In this document: one piece after another, positions 59,031 to 64,000 of the stretch
Layout: each line of letters begins with the position of its first letter
Position numbering within the stretch: the stretch's first letter is position 1
Origin: Poa pratensis
Lineage: Eukaryota; Streptophyta; Magnoliopsida; Poales; Poaceae
DNA length: 64,000 bases
Reading direction: 5' to 3'
Assembly (NCBI GenBank): GCA_947311845.1
Contig: CAMZMU010000060.1
Coordinates: 2,332,938-2,396,937 of the forward strand
The notes under the pieces: model-generated
Seen by the model: the letters and a program-made list of their open reading frames with translations, nothing else
Told to the model about the DNA's origin: nothing
The model's database searches: none
Program-made: the position numbers and the translations under genes

Positions 59031-59780
59031 CCTATGGTTCGTCTATGTACCCAAGATTGTTGTCATTAACTACTTCTGGTCTAGCGAAGACGACGATCGT
59101 GTAAAATGTATTCTTTATCTTTGCATTTCCAAGTCTATGAAGAAGTTTTTTGTAAACTATGTCAAAACTCAAGTTTATCATTTATCCTACCAACTAGTAC
59201 ACATGAAAGTACTCCATGCCAAAGGATTTCATTTTTTGAGTATTTTTTTCACTTTCTTTGACTTTTTTAAAAAACGGTCAAAATGGCCGCCGTTACTATT
59301 CATTGTAAGGGGTCGAATTATCCAAAACTATCGACGGTTCTGTGATATAACCACTACTTGTGCACCTTAAAATCATTTTTGAAAAAATTCAGAGCAAACT
59401 ATCACACACTTGTAGTTCAAATTTGAATTACTTTCGAAAAATAGGCATAAAGTCGTTTAAGTAGGCGAAATTAGCTAGAAACCGAGAAAATTACTAATAT
59501 TTGTGGATTATCTATAAAATATGGTCTACTTTGTGTGATAATTGGATGGGTGCCATTTTGCACCATATTTGTTGTACTTGCTTCACAAAAAATTCATTTT
59601 TGACAATTTGAAAAAAAAAAACAGAAAATGGTTTTGGTTTATTTATTCAAATTTAAACACTTTTCATGTTGAAAGTCTTTTCAGATTCAAAACCATGTGA
59701 AATTCATATTCAAACACCTAAATAAGAAAAAAAGGCGGGAACAACAATTCAGAACTGAAAAGTTCGAAATAATTTTAAAA
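59031..59780. other. Noncoding CACTA interior
   Basis: AT-rich sequence downstream of accessory ORF 2. No gene or clear terminus found. CCACTACTTGTGCACC near 59350 resembles a CACTA end only weakly. Confidence 0.5.
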
Positions 59781-59785
59781 AGGAC

Positions 59786-59945
59786 TCTTTGGTCCCGGTT
59801 TATACCAAGAACCGGGACCAATGAGTCCATGGACGCGCGATCAAATCTGGCATTAATTTGTCAGGGCATTGGTCCCGGTTGCTACCACGAACCGGGACCA
59901 ATGAGGCGCATTGGTCCCGGTTCATGGCAGCAACCGGGACCAATG
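59786..59945. repeat. Second cluster of CACTA subterminal-type repeats
   Basis: Three pairs of GGTCCCGGTT and AACCGGGACCAATG (59791, 59871 and 59909 onward), spaced by TATACCAAG, GCTACCACG and CATGGCAGC. They have the same design as the left-end repeats and lie directly upstream of the second long ORF, as the first cluster lies upstream of TNP2. Confidence 0.85.
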
Positions 59946-59959
59946 ACCCCTGGTATAAC

Positions 59960-61147
59960 TGCCTGCCCCTTCTCCTTCCTCATTTCACTTCCAAATCGAC
60001 AAAGGACTACAGCGCGCGCGACGGAGCGAAAAGTACGCCGTCAGGCTGCCCGCCGCCGCGCCGCCCACGCGCCACGCCGCGCCACGCCGCCGCCGTCGAT
60101 GTCCGCGGCGCCCTCGACGCCCGCGCCGCGCCGCCCGCACGAGCTCACGCGCTCACGCGGACTGGCCGCCTCTCCTTCCGGCCGCCGTCACATCTCCTTC
60201 CTCGCCGGTGCCGCCCCACCTCCATCCTCCCACGGGGGCTGCACCGCCGTACCGCCGAGCACCTCCTACCTCTCGCGGGGGCCGCACCTCCGAGCAACTC
60301 CTTCCTCTCGCGGGGGCCGCACCGCCGAGCAACCTCTCCTTCGAATTTAAGCAAGGTAATTTCTTGATTGATCGATGTTCTTGATGGATAATGGTGACCG
60401 AGCACGGCGATGTTGTTGAAGATTAGAAGGCTCGGGAAGGAATTTGGTTAGCAATTTGGAGAGAAGAATTGATTTTGTCTTGAAAAGAAAACGAGAAAAA
60501 TAAAAAGAAGAATTGCAATAGCCACTGTGTAGTTGATGAAAAGAAAAGAAAAATTGAAAAGATGACTACTGTATAGTGAACCTCTATTATTTAGAGCAAA
60601 ATAAAAAAATCTTTATTAGATAGTATTGTGGTATTTACATTGTTGTTATAGAATTGGTTAGCAATTTTGATGAATTGAAGTTTATTGAAGTATATTGGTT
60701 AGCAATATTTAAAGTATTGAAGTATATTGAACTTGTGTAGTTGATGAATTGAAGTATATTGAAGTATATTTTATAGAATTGAAGTATACTTTTTTGTAAA
60801 CTGAATTTTGAAGCATATGATTTGTAGAATTGAAGTATACTTTTTTGTAAACTGAATTTCACAGTGTTGTGGTTTTGTAAAATTTGATTTTTTTTTTAGT
60901 ATAAGTAATATATCCAGAAATATATAGTAAAATTCTCCATGTTTTGCCTTGTGTAGGATTTAGGATTATTGTTGTGATGCTTGGTTGGGTAGTGTGGTGA
61001 TTGTTTGATTAACAGAACTTCTAGGTGTAATATTTAGTAAAAATGTTGTTTCTGCCTTTAATAAAAGAAAATGATTTAAGTGTCTGTATTATAAAATGTT
61101 AGTGCTGTTACCCAACTAAAGTTTTGTGCATTGTTCTTAATTTGCAG
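59960..61147 (+). other. 5' UTR exon and intron of the second long ORF
   Basis: A very GC-rich stretch (60003-60340) with a possible donor in GCAAG|GTAATT near 60355, then an AT-rich interval ending in TTAATTTGCAG at 61147. This is most simply a noncoding first exon and an intron of about 0.8 kb. Repeated GAATTGAAGTATATTGAAGT words occur at 60670-60850. Confidence 0.55.
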
Positions 61148-61152
61148 AAACT

Positions 61153-63971
61153 ATGGAACGAGACGAAAATCAGGAAAACATCCTCGAGGATATAATCCGC
61201 GGGCCGGAAGATGTTGGCGATGTCACCTCGCAGTTTCTGAACAACTCCGGTGAGGGAGATGAGTCTCTCAACCGAAGAGACGGCTCCGGTGAGGTAGAAC
61301 CCGACGGCTGGGGTGGGGGAGAAGTCGGCGAGGGAGAAGCCGACGAGGGAGAAGCCGAAGGCTCCGGTGGAACATTAAATGTTGCAAACTCCGGCGAGGT
61401 GCATATACATATATTAATGAAGCCGAAGATTGTATTAATTAAGCCTCTGCTGTCTATATACATATATTAACGCTCTTTCTTCTTTTAGCCCTCCGGATCG
61501 AGCAAATCTTCTGTAAGGACAAAACGAGGCCCAACCAAAAAGTTGGGCGACCAAGAAAGGTACAGGATCGAAAAAGTCGCTGAAGACGGCACACCGACTG
61601 CTCCCCCTGGTGTTAAAAATAAAATGGTAAAGCAATGCGGAGTTCTTGTTAGGGACTACATCCCGATCACCGTTCGAGAATGGCATCAGCCAAAGGAGGG
61701 AGGAGTAAGATATGTCGGCGAGGAGGGCAAAGAAAGACTTTGGAGAAAGCTCATGCTTAATTTCACCCTGGCGCCAGAGGTGGATCAGATGAGGAGGATC
61801 CAAATGAGGCAGAAAAGATTGCCCGGAAAAACATGGAGCAAAAAGTCAGGGACTGGGCTCTTAAGAAGATGGCCGAGCTATTCAAGAACTGGAAGAAAAG
61901 ATTGAACACGAGTTTGTCCAGAAAAATAAGACTCCGGACTTCGATAAAGGGTATGAGAAGATAAGGGACTACTGGGAAGAATTTGTGGCGTACAAGAAAT
62001 CGGAGGAAGCTCAGGAAAAGTCTGCAAAAAATAAGGCAAATGCTGCTAAAAGATCTACCACCATACTATGGGGCTGGTGGCTACGCTTTTAGCATGCCTA
62101 AGTGGGAGAAACTTGAGGCGGACCTGCTGGCTAAAGGGATCACTCCAGAGCCACTCGCATGGATCGAACGGGCAAGAAATTGGTTTTACGGGCATGGGGG
62201 CACGTTGGACGCAGAAGGGAAGTGCATATATAACAGAAGACACAAAGATAATCCCCTACTACCCATCGAAGGCATTAGAAATGCAGTAAAGGATGTTGCA
62301 GAGGGACGGTTCATTCCCGATAGAGAGGATGACGAGCTCACACGCGCCCTTGGGAATAAGGAACACGACGGACGGTTACGAGGCGTACCAGGCTCCAAGC
62401 CCAAGACAATTGCGATTCCCGAGCACAGGAAGAAATTTCCTGATAGAAGCCATCAGAGGAGAAAGGAAAGGGAGGCAATGGAAGCACGCGCTGCTGCAGA
62501 CCGGCTAAGTAATATAGAAGAAGAATTAAAGCGGCAGAAGGATCAAATTGCCGCACTTAGCCAGCAAGGTACTAGCGGCCAATCTCAGCGGCACATGGTA
62601 GAAGCTGCATGCGATGGTACCGGCGGCCCATCGAATCGGAAAAGCAGCGTGGCTTCCACGGAGCTCCAGGATGGTACTGATGATGCAGTGACGGTGGCTC
62701 CACTTCGTCGCTACCCAGTGGATGATATCACGGAGAGCACACCTTGTGAGATGCATGTGAAAGTTTTTAACTTAACCATGAAGGTGGCGGTCGGCTATGT
62801 CGTACCAATTGGACCTAATCCAACTTACCATTTCTCTCCGGTTCCAAATGGCTACGCTGTTGTCGCGGTGGATGAAGTGATGAAAGATTTGAGGAGCTGA
62901 AGCTGGAACACCCTGCAGGTGAAGATGGGGAGGTGCTTGAACTTGGAGAAGCCAAGAAAGCGACCATTCTATGGCCAAAGGAATTCATCGTGCTTCCGAA
63001 CTGGCAGCCAAGGCCATCGACTCCTCACCAGTCTCCAGCGCAACAGTCCTCTTCACCGCCTCAGCATTCTCCAGCGCAACAGTCCTCTTCACCGCCTCAC
63101 CAGTCTCCAGCGCAGCCGTCTCCGCCGCCGCGTCAGCCGTCTCCGCCCACCGCTCGTACTATGAGGGGTAAGCGATCACCGAAACGTAAAAGGTCGCCCC
63201 TCCCAAAAGTACCTCATAAGAATCTTCCCATTAGACCTTATGACAGGACTGTAGCGGAAAACGCCGCGGAGGTGGCTGCCTACAATAAGACTTTTTTTGC
63301 ACCAAAAAAGCCCGAGCAAAAGCCGGTATACGATGAAAAATCCAAAAAGTGGGCTAAGTCCTTCCTTGCGCAGCCATCCCAAATATCGATGAATCTGCAA
63401 TCTGACTATGGTCGTGAACTTAGTAAGCTAGCACGTGCCCAGTCTGAGCAGGACAAGGAAAGAAGTGCAAAAAGCGGGAAACAAATTGCCCAGCTCGGAC
63501 AGCAGAAAAATCAATCGGTCCCCCCGCTCATAGTGTGTTCCGATATCGACAAGGACTTCAGAGCCGATATGGATAAGGACCTGCAATTATTGGACCCCAG
63601 AGCCATAGCTGCTGCTAGAGAACATGGTATCACTGTATCGCAGGCCATGGAAAATGCTACCGCCATGGGTATGACTCTTGGTCAACTTTTAGGCTATGAA
63701 GAACAGCCAATGTTAGAGATAGCACGGAAATATGTCACAGGGGAGTCTATGGTCAGTAATGAGGAGCTCACGCGTCTATCAACACATATGCGAAATCTGC
63801 ACAACTGGTACATGGTGCACACATCAAAGAAGGCGCGAAGGAGTGGATTGCGGTGGACGTTCGAGTGGAGCATTTCTTCAAACCTTACAGTATACAGGTT
63901 CAAATGACTGAACTGTTTCAGTTATTCAATCAGCGCGCCCTCGACAAATCTATCCTCAGTTGCTATTGTCT
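61153..63971 (+). pseudogene. Second CACTA ORF (TNPA-like / plant transposase family), several one-base breaks
   Basis: It starts MERDENQENILEDI at 61153. An 90-bp intron lies at 61399-61488 (GAG|GTGCAT to TTTTAG|CCC). The protein continues SVRTKRGPTKKLGDQERY, QCGVLVRDYIPITVREW, LWRKLMLNFTLAP, then KWEKLEADLLAKGI, ARNWFYGHGGTLDAEGKC, RRKSSVASTELQ-like text, a Pro/Ser/Gln-rich spacer (63000-63160) and a basic region (KRSPKRKRSPLPK). The end reads EHFFKPYSIQVQMTELFQ and runs to a splice donor at 63972. The NWFYGHGGTLD motif marks the plant CACTA-associated family, whose C-terminus often carries a Ulp1-like cysteine protease; that part is outside the window. One-base losses occur at 61786, 61896, 62048, 62070, 62886 and 63838. 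It likely helps TNP2 recognise or bridge the element ends. Confidence 0.8.
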
Positions 63972-64000
63972 GTAAGTGATTTATTTTCGTAATTAAGTCT

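Larger units (their letters stand above)
52764..64000 (+). mobile_element. CACTA (En/Spm) transposon, left end and most of body
   Basis: The terminus CACTAGTAAAAAAAACACC at 52764 follows GGC (probable 3-bp target site). Subterminal repeats based on GGTCCCGGTTCGTG and its complement follow at once. It contains TNP2 transposase, two accessory ORFs and a TNPA-like second long ORF. No right terminus (an inverted CACTAGT end) is seen before the window ends, so the element is at least 11.2 kb. A boundary between two adjacent CACTA elements near 59.0-59.8 kb cannot be excluded, because subterminal-type repeats reappear there. Confidence 0.85.

Noticed and set aside
1..64000. CRISPR arrays, bacterial operons, rRNA or standard tRNA genes
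   Set aside because: None seen. The only tRNA-like promoter is the SINE, and the regular repeats are satellite and transposon repeats.

Overview
This is nuclear DNA of a Triticeae grass (wheat, Aegilops, barley or rye). The evidence is genes with GT-AG introns, long nested LTR retrotransposons, Stowaway and hAT-like MITEs, a grass-type SINE, a large-LTR retrotransposon derivative (LARD) like barley Sukkula, and a CACTA transposon with the Triticeae-type subterminal repeats. I see no bacterial, plasmid or organellar features. All family names come from sequence patterns and memory, not from a database search.

Left part, 1-17015. Bases 1-2530 are an AT-rich satellite of ~100-bp monomers ordered A-B-C into a ~305-bp higher-order repeat. 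A broken retroelement leader/gag remnant follows on the minus strand. Two host genes come next: an intact single-exon PLS-class pentatricopeptide repeat gene (4495-5964, plus) and a four-exon receptor-like cytoplasmic kinase of subfamily VII (7535-10181, minus) with one frameshift in exon 1. From 11.8 to 17.0 kb lie small elements: a SINE inserted in a Stowaway MITE, another Stowaway, a hAT-like MITE with 8-bp target duplication, and a 213-bp direct duplication.

Middle part, 17016-50620. This is one nested retrotransposon stack, and every layer has a matching 5-bp target duplication. Element A (Tat-lineage Ty3/Gypsy, plus strand, ~0.97-kb LTRs, duplication AACCA) carries gag, protease, reverse transcriptase, two RNase H domains and integrase, and an antisense B3-like gene near its 3' LTR. 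Into A inserted element B (minus strand, 1.74-kb LTRs, tRNA-Asp primer site, duplication GTGCA), which has only a gag-like ORF. Into B's LTR inserted element C (minus strand, ~5.2-kb LTRs around a 3.2-kb non-coding centre, duplication GTTCA). A solo LTR, D (duplication GCGAA), sits in A's 3' region. B and C lack polymerase genes and would depend on autonomous partners in trans.

Right part, 50621-64000. After ~1.3 kb of unassigned DNA and a broken gene-like stretch, a CACTA element starts at 52764 and runs past the window end. It carries TNP2 transposase, two small accessory ORFs with their own TATA boxes and repeated promoter modules, and a second long TNPA-like ORF. The accessory cassette is the least familiar part of the window.

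A caution runs through the whole annotation. Most frameshifts in the kinase, A's polyprotein, the antisense gene, TNP2 and the second CACTA ORF are single-base losses, usually from a homopolymer run. That may be consensus error rather than gene decay.
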